In this document: piece after piece, positions 1-13,566 of the stretch | How the letters are laid out: every line of letters starts with the position of its first letter | How positions within the stretch are numbered: position 1 is the stretch's first letter | The notes under the pieces: generated by a model | The model's input: the letters and a program-made list of their open reading frames with translations, nothing else | Databases searched by the model: none | What the model was told of the DNA's origin: nothing | NCBI GenBank assembly: GCA_963457665.1 | Contig: OY735215.1 | Location: 44,810,514 to 44,874,513, forward strand | Reading direction: 5' to 3' | DNA from: Thysanoteuthis rhombus | Lineage: Eukaryota > Mollusca > Cephalopoda > Oegopsida > Thysanoteuthidae | DNA: 64,000 bases | Program-made: the position numbers and the translations under genes

Positions 1-1600
1 GTTCTAAATCATTATTATTCTTAATCATATGGAACGTGACTTTTCACTGCCAAAACAACGACGATATTTCAGAACAACAATCATATCAGTCCTCTTTCAA
101 ACTGCCAATAAAACTAAATCAACAGCACAAATCCATTTCAATATACAGATGTTTTAGGAACTCTCACGTACATTCTAAAGCCCCCCCTTTCAATTTTAAC
201 TTCCCCCCCCCCCCCACATTTTTGCATCCCTTCTCCGTAAAAAACTATTTCAGAAAGGTTTCATTTCTTAGCTATACATTTTATTTGTTTCACAAGGGTA
301 TAAGAAGTTTTGAAGATGATAAATCCTATTTTACTGAGTGAGTCATGGGCTAAGGAAGAAGTGATTAAATTTTGACCATACGCCAGGCGAAATTATATGA
401 ATAGAAGAGAATGAGTGATAGATATCAGGTGCGTAAAAAGTTTCCAGCGAAAAACCTGATTTCAATTCCGTATTCGGCTTTTAATTGAGATTAACGTGGC
501 TTTTTTTTTGCGTGAATATGCTATGAAACTGAACATTCAAACAACAAACCCGCCTGTTCGAATTAAACAGTGACATCAGGTCAAACTTCTTTTTTTTTTC
601 ATAACAACGCTATAAATCGAACATTTATAGTACTATAGCTGGGTAGACTGGACCCTTTAGCCTGATAAGGCAATTATAGTGTTACTAGCTCAAGTAAATT
701 AAAGTGATATGAAGCGATGTCATTTTTTTACTCTTTAAATATTTAACCTGACGTAGACGGGAACTTCAGCTAGTTTATTATAAAGCCTTCTCCTCGAGTG
801 AATGTAATTACCCCGTTGTTTCCGCTCATAAATACCAGTCATTGAGAGAAAAGATTGCACTTTGAGCAAAAACAGGCGTCCTTAAATTCACCAACGCATT
901 GCCAACTGCTGAATGGAGATAATAAGCTCATAATCCTTGCACTCGAGCTTTGCAGGTGAAACAGAATCTCCACCTACGTCGTCGATTGCAGCTTCGTAAA
1001 TAGAAATCTCCGACAGAAACATCAATTGTTACATTCCTTGATAGGAGTGCCACGTGTTCTGTGAAAGACGGAAACTTGATTACGAATTAGATTGGTTGAT
1101 ATCCTCACCAAGTGGTCTGCCTCGTGACGGAGATAGTTATGTATTTGTCGGCATATACGACTATTCAAATACAATACTGCATTTAATGCGTTGGAAATGA
1201 ATTGAAAATTTAAGCGATGAAGAGAAGCAGTGCATACGATGCACACTTACTTCACTGATATTTCCTTCTTTGGAGAACATACAATAACACTGGCTACGAC
1301 GAGTAAATGGCTATGGGGGAAAAGAATAGCGCATAGATAGATAGATAAATACATAAATAGATAGATAGATATATAAATAGAGAAAAGTTATATTATCATT
1401 ATCAGAAATATTTTTTGTGTCTAGTTGTATTCATTGCACACCGAGTTTCAGCCAGAAACTTAGGGCTGGCAAAGATGATATGACTTAGTAGGCACTGACT
1501 GACAATTTTTTGGGAGGCTGGGGGGACAAAGGGAGTATCAATATAGGATGAGGCTACACAACAGAAACAGTACATTGTTTAAAGAGATAATGGTGCTTTT
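1..1600. other. Unresolved non-coding DNA with repeat fragments
   Basis: No supportable gene. About 290-400 holds a fragment of the ~170-bp-unit repeat family ('gggctaaggaagaagtgatt' type text, also near 29,620 and 35,440). About 721-790 resembles the flank of the minisatellite family near 45,860 ('actctttaaatatttaacc' against 'actccttaaatatctaatcc'). An imperfect GATA run lies at about 1,333-1,380. If the SLC6 gene continues leftward, all of this is intronic. Confidence 0.5.
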
Positions 1601-1604
1601 CGAA

Positions 1605-1606
<2 letters not shown>

Positions 1607-1654
<48 letters not shown>
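1607..1654. repeat. (TA)n microsatellite
   Basis: Uninterrupted AT dinucleotide run of about 48 bp, read directly. Confidence 0.97.
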
Positions 1655-1657
<3 letters not shown>

Positions 1658-1738
1658 TGTGAGAAAATTTTTCTGCATTTAAAAGATACATGGGTCTCCT
1701 GGTATTCTATAAAGATATTTGTCGACACCCAAGGGCTT

Positions 1739-1759
1739 ATATTATTATTATTATTATTA

Positions 1760-1818
<59 letters not shown>

Positions 1819-1836
1819 GTCGTTGTTGTTGTTGTT
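1739..1836. repeat. (ATT)n then (GTT)n microsatellite
   Basis: A run of about 80 bp of ATT with one C interruption changes into a short GTT run. It translates as poly-Ile on one strand and poly-Asn on the other, so reading frames across it are artefacts. Confidence 0.96.
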
Positions 1837-2269
1837 ATCTATGATATGGAGTATTTGAACGGCGCGTGTGAATACTGTACGGCTACTTTTTGTTAGCCAG
1901 TGCACAAACCATCGGCAATATACTATCTTACGACGGAAAGTACGTGTTAGAGTCAGAATTTCTTTTTTCATAGTGAAATTTCCGAGTAAGTTTAGGTATC
2001 CCTTTGTATATATGTATGATGTATGATATTTTCAATGCATACAGGTGACAGAAATGTATGCACATTTTATTTATTAGCAGAAGTTCTGATAATTGTGAGA
2101 GATAACTAAACACTTTCATTCCTGAGAATGAATGTTATGATAATTATCAGCGAAAGAAACGAAACTATTAGTGTTTTACTAAATGACTGTTGCAAATCAA
2201 CTCGAAAATGCAGAAATGGACACGATTGAGTGGGAACAACCATTCATCAGGAAAAATGCACACGTCATG

Positions 2270-2540
2270 GATTTGTCGATGAAGAAAAATTGTATAAACA
2301 GCTAAAAACTAGCCTGCAGCATGATTCTTTGGAATTAAGGAACGATCCTATCCAGGCAAGGAGACCAAATTTAGTCCTTGTAATGAAAGAAGAAAAATCT
2401 TTTGGCTAGGGATGTTGCTGTTTTATCAGACTACCAATTGAAATCGAAAGAGAGTGAGAAGTCAGATTTCTATCAAAAACTTGCTTAAGAACTAAAAACA
2501 TGTGTATGGAACTTGGAGCTTCTCAAAGATTTTCCCATCA
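2270..2540 (+). pseudogene. Non-LTR retrotransposon C-terminal tail, decayed
   Basis: Translated in two frames, this stretch gives QARRPNLVLVMKEEK followed, after a frameshift, by DVAVLSDYQLKSKESEK and then a segment ending in TCVWNLELL. This is the order of the conserved tail behind the reverse transcriptase in many LINEs: an 'ARRPD(I/L)VLVDK' segment, then 'DVAVPSDYN', then a 'KY.DL..E...MW' segment. In-frame stops (for example after KEEKSFG) and the frameshift show it is dead. It differs from the LINE family seen elsewhere in the window. Family assignment is by remembered motif only. Confidence 0.55.
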
Positions 2541-2559
2541 TGAAAAACAATTACTTTAG

Positions 2560-5180
2560 CTTTTGTTTAGCTAACTTTGTCCAGAACAATGACCTTCAAC
2601 TTTGCTGTAGACTCGTTATGGGTTGTTGTCGTTGCTTCTGAGGTATTAGGGCTTTTTTGGTGACTTTGGGGTTTAAATTCGAAACCAAAGTGTACGGTTC
2701 CATCGGCAGGTTGAAGGGACATTGTGCACTCATGTCTATTGCAGTGGTGCTCTTCACGGGTGCAGGTGCATTTGGCTTCCAAGTTGCGAGGTTGGGTTTC
2801 GGCCTATGTCATATATATACCGACACCCAATTTTAGGGTTGAAAATTTGAATCAATTTGATAAAAAGATAGACTCCGACACGAGTATATCCCCTGATTGA
2901 TATCATAGACGTAGTCTTTAAGATATGAAAGTATTCAAATATAATTATCATTATGTATGTAGTATCACTTGATATTTGGGATGTGGAAATTAGCAAGGGT
3001 TCTTTTTACTACGGATAAAGCGTTGTCTTGAGTTTCAAATTTCTCGCTGTTCCCCATGTGAAAGCCAGAGTTTTCCAAGGCTCATTGAATGGCCTGGTAA
3101 TTTCGTATTTTTTTACTGGTGCCAGTGGTTTATGTTCAAGCCCCTGTGGCAACCAAGATTCAGAACACTGAATGTAAGCATTTAATGTTATTGAAATACA
3201 TAGTTATACTATAACTAAAAAAATGAACAAAGCATGCAAATACGACATTTTTATAATACATTGCAAGTTACTGGAGAAAACAAAAGCTGCTTAGCCACTA
3301 TTTACAAGCGGTTTCACGAAAACAAGATGTGGCACTGGGTCGGTCTAACACAGGGAACCTCACAAGCGAACGTGTTCAGCAGGAATTTCACAAAAATTCC
3401 TTATTGTTGCGCGGACATAATTGCATTTGACTTGGCTGCAAAAGCAGCTTAGCTACACATCAGTTTGGCATAAAAGACCCGGTTGAAATTTTTCTAGGCA
3501 TTTTGGGAGTAAGAAAGAAAGTCTTATATGCCATCAAATACGGTATTTCTTAGAATAGGTTTCCTGAAGTTATCAAATTCTTTATCTGCAAAATACAGAG
3601 GGTTCCATAAAGGACACAGTCTTAAGGATACAAGGGTAGAATTTACGTGCAAGTAAAGTTAATGTTACAATGTTAGTTACGTTGCAACACTGTGCTCAGA
3701 GACAACAGCATTTTGCTACTGAAATGATTGCATCGTCGCTTGCCTCAATCGAGCATACATTCGTTTGTGCTACGTCAGCAATAAGGTTTTCCAGTATAAT
3801 GAAATGTTTATTTAATGAATCGGGTATGAATATGCATCTAGATTACAGGGAATCACTTTCAATATCTATTGTAAAGTTGAAATGTATGTGTAATTAGCAT
3901 ATTTTGTAATCTTTTTGCGATTCGTGTCTTTAAAAAAGTTTTTGATTTGGGTGCAAGTTGCCAAAAAGTCGGTTGTATCCTTTTTGAAAAATCCTGTAGA
4001 AGTTAAAACATTGCTTATCTTGAGATTTTTTAAAAGTTACATAAGAATCTTTATGCGAGAAATTACTACTTTTTTGTATTCTTCGTGTTTGGATATAAAA
4101 GGCTAAAAGTACTTCCAACGTAATTGTGTCTGTTTTACGGCTTACGAAAGGTTTTTGTAGGAATGCTCTATTCTCAAATAGCGAGGGAAACCTGTACTCG
4201 ATATCCTCTAACCTCTAACACTCGACAAATAATCAGCCTTCACAATACTAGTCACTAACTTCATAATTGTCCGTATTTTACAAGTATCCAAAAAGACATG
4301 TTAGCAAACTTGAACGTTCAACCATTTTAATTGATGAAATTATTTTTCATAAAATTTTGAATATCGAATTATAGGGATATTTCTCGAGGAAGTTGCTTTT
4401 CAGTATTAGGAAAAAAACAATTAAGGGACCTTGAGAGAATAAAGGTTGAGTAACGCCAACTTTTAAAGTGGTGATCGCCAACCTGATAATCAAATTAGCA
4501 TTAGAAACTCTTGTGAGGGAAACGCTGCGCTATTTTAACTATAAGGCAAACCCTTAGATGTTTAGAAAGCTTAGCTTAAGTACAAGGCCATATCTAGGAA
4601 ATTGAGGGCAAGTAGATCGTACTACGCTTATCTTCCAAATGTAGAGCATAGCAAATGAACATTCGAAACCATGCTTTCTAATCCAATATATCATCCCATA
4701 CAAGGCATAGTTGGCAAAGTTTGATTCCATTCTTATTAAAGACACGTTATTTGTGTATTGAATATCTATTCGCAGTTGCAATTTCAGGCTTTATAGAACC
4801 AGAGCACTTGACCAGAAACCGAACTTCCCTCATTTCTCACCGGGCTTGGGACCAAACTTGGCGACTGCCAAGCTGTAGTTTTTATTCTGACTGAGCAACT
4901 TTCTCAACCTTACAATCGCCCTGTTAATTACCCATAACTGGAGGCTGGGAAGATTAGTGGGTTCATGCCTTTCCTGAGAGCATTAGTGTGAAGTAAACTT
5001 GGTTCGCACATTCTGTTTTCCGTACCACAAAGATAAGTGTTATTGAAATCATCAGAACAATTATTCCTTCACAGTAGATGATTCTATACTCGGAGAATAT
5101 GTAGCATTATAAGTAAAGACAGGAAAACACATAACGAGGTTTCGCTAAGATCTCACGTCTCAATGACTAAGTGACAGGAG
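2560..5180. other. Gene-free stretch, nothing recognised
   Basis: Ordinary AT-rich sequence. Only short reading frames with no recognisable motif and no convincing splice context were seen on either strand. It is probably part of the first SLC6 intron or its flanks. Confidence 0.5.
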
Positions 5181-5184
5181 AAAA

Positions 5185-5650
5185 CAAGTCTGGTTAGTCG
5201 CTTAACAAAAACCGTCACGTGACCAATGTCTTTGATAGCATGAAGTATTGGGGCAGTTTATTGAAAAAGTTGAAAAAAGAGGTGATCAATGAATATGTTA
5301 CTTCTCTCACTTTTCGTTTGGGAAGTTATTGCAAGAGAAAAAAGTCCGAAATTCAAAATGATAATCGTGAATGCCGCTGAGCATAAACTGAGGGACTAAT
5401 TCAGCATAAACTTACACTGCAAATTGATACCACACGCTCAAAAATTCTATTCAGGTAGAGAATTCTTCCAGTTTTTTTTTTAATTTTTGTCTAGACACGA
5501 TAAATTAATGTTGAAATTCTCAGCCCTCTAACTTTCATTAATGCAGCCTGTAACCGCCGTACATACATTGTCAGCCATCTAGACCGACTTGAAAACTGGA
5601 GAAACGTATGTTGACAGTTTTGATGACAGTTTAGATTGATGGTTTTTGTA
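5185..5650 (+). repeat. Dispersed repeat family 'CTGGTTAGTC', copy A
   Basis: Begins with 'aagtctggttagtcgctt', then 'accgtcacgtgaccaatgt', a 'ggggcagtttattgaaaaag' part, 'agccctctaactttcatt' in the middle, and ends with a 'gttttgatgacagttt' segment. The same ordered blocks recur at eight other places in this window in both orientations. No protein-coding capacity and no clear terminal inverted repeat. Class unknown: a SINE or a non-autonomous DNA element are both possible. Confidence 0.75.
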
Positions 5651-6119
5651 TTAAATGAAAAGTTCTGTTTTTATTTCTTTGTCATCAGTCACAAGAAATA
5701 ACTCTCTCTGTCAATGTTGAATGCAGAGCTCGAGAATGAAATCTGTCCAGGTTTGTAGTATGTGTCTGTAGTATGTTGTGTCATGTTGCAGTTAGCTGTG
5801 CTGTGAGGCAGCTTTGATGTACATTTATTTTGTACGAAAAAACGTTCAACGAAAACACTTGTCAAATATTATAATTGACATTCAGTTGAAATACAGAACC
5901 AGATAGATAGATAAATAGATAGATACATGTGGAAAAAATAGATTTATCGGGACACCATGATTTAAACGAACTAAGAAAGAGAGAAAGAAGGAATAATATC
6001 AAGATAGATGAAAAGGTGGATGTTTCAGATTTTACAAGTTTGATAATTTGCTCACAGGTGGAGAGCAGGACGTTTAAGTTAACTATCTGCTAAGAGTCAG
6101 TTTTGAAATACAGCATTCA

Positions 6120-6195
6120 GAATCCTGATTTCTAGCTGGAATCGAACACTGACTGCCAGATGTGACTTGTGACCATGCTAGCCGTTAAGCAGACC
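6120..6195 (-). pseudogene. tRNA-like sequence, weak
   Basis: The reverse complement ends with a B-box-like 'gtgttcgattccagc' and has a T-arm-like context, with a poor A-box-like part about 50 nt upstream ('cttaacggctagc'). It may be the head of an old tRNA-derived SINE. A covariance-model scan would decide; I cannot see a complete cloverleaf. Confidence 0.25.
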
Positions 6196-6403
6196 CTAGA
6201 CAACCATAGACAATAAACTTATATATATACGTATATATCTTTTTGTGTGTATGTATGCTTATAACTAGAGTAGATTTGCTTATAATAATATTGAGTATTT
6301 CAATCTATCGATAGACGCGTATTTGATTGTTCATATACAGTTCTAACGGCACTCATTGAAACGTCAATTATTCTAACGGCATTTGTTTTGAAAGTACTAT
6401 TCC

Positions 6404-7380
6404 ATGGTACGTGCATTTTAACGGCATGTTTGTTTCTATATTCTTGCAAGAGTATTGTCGGAAATCATACATCTTCCCGACCAAACTGAAGTCAATAATT
6501 TGCCTGTTGCTTTTTTTATATCAACCCCTTATAACGCCTCTCCGTAGGAATAACAAAGTCTACTGTATTAGAAACAGACTTGTAAATAACTATATGACTC
6601 CAGCAGAGAATTTGGAAGAAATGCAGACAATGTTTTTTTTTTCTACTGAGGTATGTCAACATATGAAAATCAAAAAAAAAAAAATGCCTTTCGAAACACC
6701 TGAGCGTCCACGCACCTGAAGAGACATTGCTTTCACTGCTTATGAAATGTTATTTATACGCAACAGGTATTCCTAATAAAGGTGAATCTCTCTTTATGTA
6801 CACTCAAAGATACGCATAAGCCTATCATGATAATATTCCACGTTAATTTTTTGTCTGTAACATACCCAACTCAATTAAATGATCGCAGTACTATTCGTGC
6901 GCGACAGTAGCTCTCAAACTTTATTGCATGACGGCACACCATCTGTAAAAATGAAATTAATCGGACCAAAAAAATTTAAAATGTCAATAAAGGAAACTAA
7001 TCTATCAGCATACTGATACACATGATCATCCCCTTTTCTTTTTCATCTAACGTTAAAAGGATTTTATAGCGCCAATTTGCAGCATAGGTACACTAGCAGG
7101 GTGAATAATAATTACACTCACGCATGTATTCATCACAAGTTTATGAGTGTATTTTTTCAGGCTACCTTACGATGTTTATATAACAAACTTTGGTAGGCAT
7201 TAGTCAGATCATATGATGACAAAAATATAAAAGTGTCGATATTGATACTCTCGGCTGATCTAGTAGAATACACTCTTGAAACACCTCTCGTAGTAACGGT
7301 ACTATTTAATGACACGCGTGTAACGGTTCGTTTGTTTTTACATTCTCGTAAGACTGTTGACGGGGATGATTTTGCAGCAA
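6404..7380 (+). repeat. Pair of diverged direct repeats about 900 bp apart
   Basis: A segment at about 6,404-6,480 ('aacggcatgtttgtttctat', 'attcttgcaagagtattgtc') recurs at about 7,301-7,380 ('aacggttcgtttgttttta', 'attctcgtaagactgttga'). The sequence between is AT-rich and has no recognised gene. The two copies could be ends of an unknown element or two independent insertions. Confidence 0.5.
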
Positions 7381-7962
7381 CAGCAAGACGAATTTAGTCT
7401 ATTGTTTTAAAGATTAAAATAAATGAACCTTAAAAATGATGCAACCAAAAGTAACATAGGACTTTAAATACGAAAAGATTTCTTTTTGTCTGCGCTTTTT
7501 TTGTTTCTTAGTATTTATAAACCTTGTATAAAATCCACCCGTTATAACTAAATTCATGATAATGGCATTTCCCGGGAGTCTATAGTATTGAGTACGCTTG
7601 CTTGTGTTCGGGTTCACAAACACCTGTAGAAATAATACCGATCCATAGACAGTCGCACCTTTTGCAACTTTTCACCGATTCTACGAAGAGAATGAAGCGT
7701 TTTGACAGCCTCTCTGTTCATCAGTTGTTATTTACAAGTGCACGAAGTGTGAAATCACGCTCATCGCTGCTTACAAAGGATCAAGAGAGGAGACAGAATG
7801 CGAACGGGTAAACAGGTAGTTTATTCTGAAGCTGTTTGATGATAAATCGGAGATAGATAGAGAGAGAGGGGGGGATGGGACTCGAATTGAGAGATAGATA
7901 AAAACAGCCAGAGAGGAATAGCTAGATATAAATCGAAGTATAGACCCACAGGTGATCAACTG

Positions 7963-8006
<44 letters not shown>

Positions 8007-8146
8007 GCGAACTGTGATAGATATATAGAGAGATGAGACCAGAATGAGTTTAAAAGAAACGTATGAACATATTTACACAGATAGAAAAAAACAGAGAGAG
8101 AGAGAAATAGCCTGGAATAAACTCACTGGCGACGAACCAAGACAGG

Positions 8147-8181
<35 letters not shown>

Positions 8182-8264
8182 AATAGAGCGAGATTTATTC
8201 AGAGGTAAAACTTAATGGGCAGATAAAAACTTGAACTAACAGATACATATATATGTTGTTTTGG

Positions 8265-8359
<95 letters not shown>
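7963..8359. repeat. GATA and TA microsatellite cluster
   Basis: (GATA)n at 7,963-8,006 and 8,147-8,181, and a pure (TA)n run of about 94 bp at 8,266-8,359, one of the longest in the window. The cluster starts about 190 bp past the SLC6 exon donor site, inside its first intron. Confidence 0.96.
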
Positions 8360-8362
<3 letters not shown>

Positions 8363-8550
8363 AATGTGATTCAAATACATAAACTCACAGACAATTATAT
8401 GAAAAACGAAGCCTCAAGATAGACGTATGCATAGACATACTTGAATAATCTCTTACAATCAAATATCCCGCAAAATTTGATATTACAACAAGTGAAATAA
8501 CTCAAAGTTTTCCCGACCGACTGATCGCCCAGTCGGTAGGGTATCTACTT

Positions 8551-8552
8551 AC
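8551..8552 (-). other. Splice donor of SLC6 first coding exon
   Basis: On the minus strand the exon runs into GGAG|GTAAGTAG, a near-perfect donor. The intron starts in phase 1 inside the third Gly codon of NGGG, at the end of helix 1. Confidence 0.9.
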
Positions 8553-8799
8553 CTCCTCCATTTTTATAACACAAGTAAGGGAACCGCCAGACATTTCCAA
8601 GTCCAATACAGTAGCCGACGCATGATAAAACAAAGTTGATTTTCCCTGCCCATTGGTCCCTAACATACTCCTCTTTTTGTTCCTCAGTTTTAATTTCCAC
8701 TGTCCGTGGTGCGCCAGCGTCCAGCTGTACCTGAGACCCATTGGTGTACATGGGACTCAGGGATGCTGGCTTCATCTCTAATGTTTCCCCTTTATCCAT
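8553..8799 (-). CDS. SLC6 Na+/Cl- dependent transporter, first coding exon (partial gene)
   Basis: This exon encodes the first 82 residues plus one base of an SLC6 (neurotransmitter:sodium symporter) protein, a plasma-membrane carrier that couples uptake of a small amine or amino acid to Na+ and Cl-. Residues 1-46 are a hydrophilic cytoplasmic tail rich in E and K. Residues 47-50 (RDQW) match the conserved RxxW motif at the membrane face. Transmembrane helix 1 follows, with [16 protein letters not shown] at about 61-76 and then CYKNGGG. The Asp that monoamine carriers place in helix 1 is a glycine here (G66), which points to an amino-acid type carrier such as GABA, glycine, proline or taurine, not a monoamine one. 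C64 stands where Ala is usual. The start is chosen because an in-frame TAG lies upstream with no ATG between, and the context is GAGATGG. The exon ends GGAG|GTAAGT (phase 1). Exon 2 ('AF(L/I)IPY') is not in the remaining 8.5 kb. The exact substrate cannot be told. Confidence 0.93.
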
Positions 8800-8963
8800 C
8801 TCCCCGGTCTGGTGCCGACTGCCGTACCAATCGTCGATTTGCTGTCCACAGCAGGGATTTTTCCTCTTCTTCCTCTTCCTCGACTACTTCTTTTTCTTGT
8901 TCTTTTTTTCGGAAGTCGCGATTTCAACTCTGAGAGCCGTCGAGGCGTCGCTTGCTGTCTCAC
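8778..8963 (-). other. Upstream ORF overlapping the SLC6 start
   Basis: A 61-codon frame starts 164 bases before the SLC6 ATG and ends 21 bases after its first base, in a different frame. It is very basic ([17 protein letters not shown]), as expected from a purine-rich leader, and has no known domain. If the transcript starts upstream of 8,963, scanning ribosomes would meet this ATG first, which would lower transporter translation. The transcription start is not visible, so this is an inference. Confidence 0.35.
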
Positions 8964-9130
8964 GGGTTTGCTTCCTTGCTCTCCCTCCCTTCTTCTTTTC
9001 TTTCTTTCGTTTTTTTTATCCCTCCATTCTCACTCTTTTCATCCCTTTCCTTCTCTCGTACCTCCCTTTTCTTTTTCTTCCACTATCTTCTTCTTTTCTC
9101 TCTCTTTTTTCTCTTACCCACTTTTTGCCA
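8856..9130 (+). repeat. Pyrimidine-rich tract (purine-rich on the SLC6 sense strand)
   Basis: Mostly C and T on the plus strand ('ttcctcttcttcctcttcct', 'ctttctttcg'). It covers the 5' leader and probable upstream region of the SLC6 exon. Reading frames in it are Ser/Phe/Leu low-complexity artefacts. Confidence 0.8.
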
Positions 9131-9179
9131 CCAACAGCTATGATTGGTATTTTGAATTATAATGTTTGTTGTTGTGGTT

Positions 9180-10760
<1,581 letters not shown>

Positions 10761-11161
10761 AATCCGTCAATCAAAACTGTCAATTTACGATTCCTCAATT
10801 TTTAAGTTGGTCAGGCTGACTGACAGGCTATCTGTATATGTGTGTGTCGCGCGTATAGGCAGTGCCAATGTAGCTAGAAGGCTGAAAGTGTAAATGCTTT
10901 TTTGTTCTTTTTTTTTCAACCCAGGCCCCTAGGTAGGTTTTTACGAGAGGGTTCAATTTATTATATAAGTTTGTGCTTAATTGGCTCCATAGTCAGTATC
11001 CACACTTGTTTTTGAAAATTTGAACGTTTTAGTTATCATCGATGGAAGGCGTGTGAAGTAACTAATTCATAGATCAATACTTTTTCCAATCGTTTAAATG
11101 ATCACCCCAACACAGCATGCTATCAAAAGTTGTTGGTCACTATAGAGTGACTAACCAGGCC
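10761..11161 (-). repeat. Dispersed repeat family 'CTGGTTAGTC', copy B
   Basis: Reverse orientation. Runs from 'cgtcaatcaaaactgtcaat' to 'gagtgactaaccaggcc', with 'gatcaccccaacacagcatg' near its head. Part of the middle is diverged. Confidence 0.7.
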
Positions 11162-11780
11162 TTTTATTTTATTAATTATTTGTTTCGTTACATGAATTAT
11201 TTATTGTAACCAGTATAATCAATTTTTGACTAATATTTACCATCATCTTAATGTTTTAGTTGTTATTGTCTTGTTTTTTTTTCTTCACAGCACAACTTGA
11301 GCCGTCACTCTGCAGCAGTGAGTATATAGTGTGGAAAGCAGTTATATTAAGAATCATACACATAGAAATAAACATATGTATGGTATTGCAAGTACTTGAA
11401 TGATATTGTTAGTACTTGATGGAGTTTTAGTAGTTTATACTATGTCAATTCCCGCGTACTAGAAAACGTTGACATGATAGTAGTTAGTGTTCCTTCATGA
11501 TCTTAGCAGTAGTAATGGTGGTAGTGATTGGAAGCGCAGGAGGGGAAGTCATTGTACTGTTAGCAATAGTAACAGGGGGAGAAGGGGGAGACGGTGAAGA
11601 AGGAGAGGCAGTAGAAAGGGGAGTAGATGGAGAGAGTGATACATTCATAGTGGTGATGGTGACGGGGAATTCATAAAAAGAACTCACAGAGAGATACTGT
11701 GAGCAGGAAAAGATGAAAGGAATGGCAAGACAAAAAATGGCGATTTAAAACTGAGAAAAGTTACGCATGCGTAGAAAAAA
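11162..11780. other. Gene-free stretch
   Basis: AT-rich with no gene recognised. About 11,500-11,660 is G-rich and purine-rich ('gggggagaagggggagacgg'), a simple-sequence-like stretch that reads as Ser/Pro/Thr on the other strand. Confidence 0.5.
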
Positions 11781-12280
11781 ATTCGGAAGAGAGAGAAGGC
11801 AATAAAAGACAGCAGAAAAGTCTGCGAGGGGAAAAAATGACATTAAAAAAAGAGAAGAACGAGAAAAAGAAGGAAAGAAGAAAGGAAATAAAGGAATGAA
11901 AAGAATCAAATGAAAGGAAGGAAGAGAGAAAGAAAGGACTATAATTGAAATAAAGAAAGAAAGAGAGAGAGAAAAGGCCTAGATTGAAAGAAGGAAAGAA
12001 AAAAAATGAACCATAATTAAAAGAAAGAGAGAAAGAAAGAACCTGAACAATAAAAGAAGAAAAAGTGATTAAATGAAACAAAGGAAGGAAAGTGATTGAA
12101 TGAAATGAAAAACGAATGAATGGAAAAGCAGTTTTAGTAAGAGAAAGGAAACCTGAATATGTATGAGGAAGAAAATCTTTATGAGTATATAAAAAGGAAG
12201 TAAATAATTGATATTTAATAACCAAGAAAAAAAGGAAAAGATATAAAAGCGAGCAGTACAATAACAAATAAAAGTATGAA
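11780..12280 (+). repeat. Purine-rich (GAAA/GGAA) tract
   Basis: Nearly 500 bp dominated by A and G with irregular 'gaaaggaag' and 'agaaagaaag' words. The long Phe/Leu/Ser frame on the opposite strand is a by-product of this composition. Confidence 0.85.
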
Positions 12281-12639
12281 AGAAACAAACGAATAAGTAA
12301 AAGCAATACAATTCCATCAAATATGGTACCGAGCGATCCGGAAATAAAAGAATGAGTTTATGTGGTTAAGTTCGGTTTTCTTCAAGCGTTGGCTCTAGTA
12401 GCTCAAACAGTAAAGCAGTTTTCTTATATAGGCAAACACATCTGTGCACACGGAAGGTTTTTTTAATGTTAAAACTATTCAACTGACCCTCGGGCGCGTT
12501 CCAGAACAAAAACTAAAGGCATCATACTTTGAGAACAAGTCGTGATGTGATTTCAAATTCCTTAAACGATACTTTTCTCAAATCTGGATTACTTTTTGAA
12601 AGACAAAAAAGGCTTTTCGAAAACAATTTTATTTGGTAC

Positions 12640-12697
<58 letters not shown>
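12640..12697. repeat. (TA)n(TG)n microsatellite
   Basis: TA run to about 12,661, then TG run to about 12,697, continuing as imperfect TG to about 12,723. Confidence 0.95.
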
Positions 12698-12699
<2 letters not shown>

Positions 12700-12949
12700 T
12701 ATGTGTGTACGTATGTGTGTGTTTCTTTTCCATATGTATCCGCTAATCATGGGAATTAAAGACAGACTTCTTGATCTGAAGAGATGCATCACTAATTACT
12801 CTTACTTTATTTGTGGTTAGTGTCCAAATCCAAGTACCAGGATTTCGAATGCGTTTTTTTCCAAGGCATACATACCCTACCAATTTAGAAAACTGGTGCT
12901 AATTTCTCCCATTTGGCTCGGTACTGTACACTGGTAAGTTTTTGTAAAT

Positions 12950-13530
12950 ACCAATTGGTGTTGGGGCATAGAGTTGACTGACTCAATGCTCAATGATTTA
13001 ACCTGAAAAAATGTAATTTTAACCCCCGGATAGTCCATAGCTCTACTCCCCCCTACTCACACACAACGTAGACATGGTAGCAGTGGGACCAGGCTAGAAG
13101 AAAGGAAATAAAGACTTAGAGATCTCACTTGGACGGTACCAATCTGCCATAACATTCAACAAAAAGTTTGTCTAAAAAAACTACACTTATTTGAAAAGTC
13201 GCTTTCTACAACTGGAAAAAATATTTAAGATTCATTCGAATTCATTCCAGATAGATGCCAAAGTTTAGCAACAAACCGTCCCTTACCCATAAGTATGTTT
13301 TTTCTTCTTTTTATTTTTTGGTATTTTTGTACAAGAAATTAGGAAGTACTTCTATATTTTCTTCTGTATGCAGGTATAATTCACATAGTGGCTGACTAAC
13401 TAAATGCTCATTGATGTTTATAAAATTAAACTAACGAAAAATGCAATTTTAACCCCCAGGACAATTTGTAGCTGTAAATGACCCCCTTCCCCAACGTAGA
13501 CTTGGTAGCAGTGGGACCTGGCCCCCCAAA
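12950..13530 (+). repeat. Duplicated ~150-bp segment, about 420 bp apart
   Basis: The segment at about 12,960-13,105 recurs at about 13,380-13,525. Shared blocks are 'tgactgactcaatgctcaatg' type text, 'gcaattttaacccccagg' against 'gtaattttaacccccgg', and 'acttggtagcagtgggacctgg' against 'acatggtagcagtgggacc'. No coding signal. Confidence 0.7.
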
Positions 13531-13566
13531 AAGGGACCTTAACAATTTCCAAATAATGTTAGACGA

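Noticed and set aside
1-8500. Search for SLC6 exon 2 on the minus strand
   Set aside because: No 'AF(L/I)IPY' continuation or other SLC6 motif was found, so exon 2 is taken to lie outside the window.
12866-12933. Exon-like sequence on the plus strand with acceptor 'tttttttccaag' and donor 'cactg|gtaag', one open frame
   Set aside because: Only 68 bp, no Met, no known motif, and it borders a duplicated repeat; chance splice-like signals of this size are expected in 64 kb.
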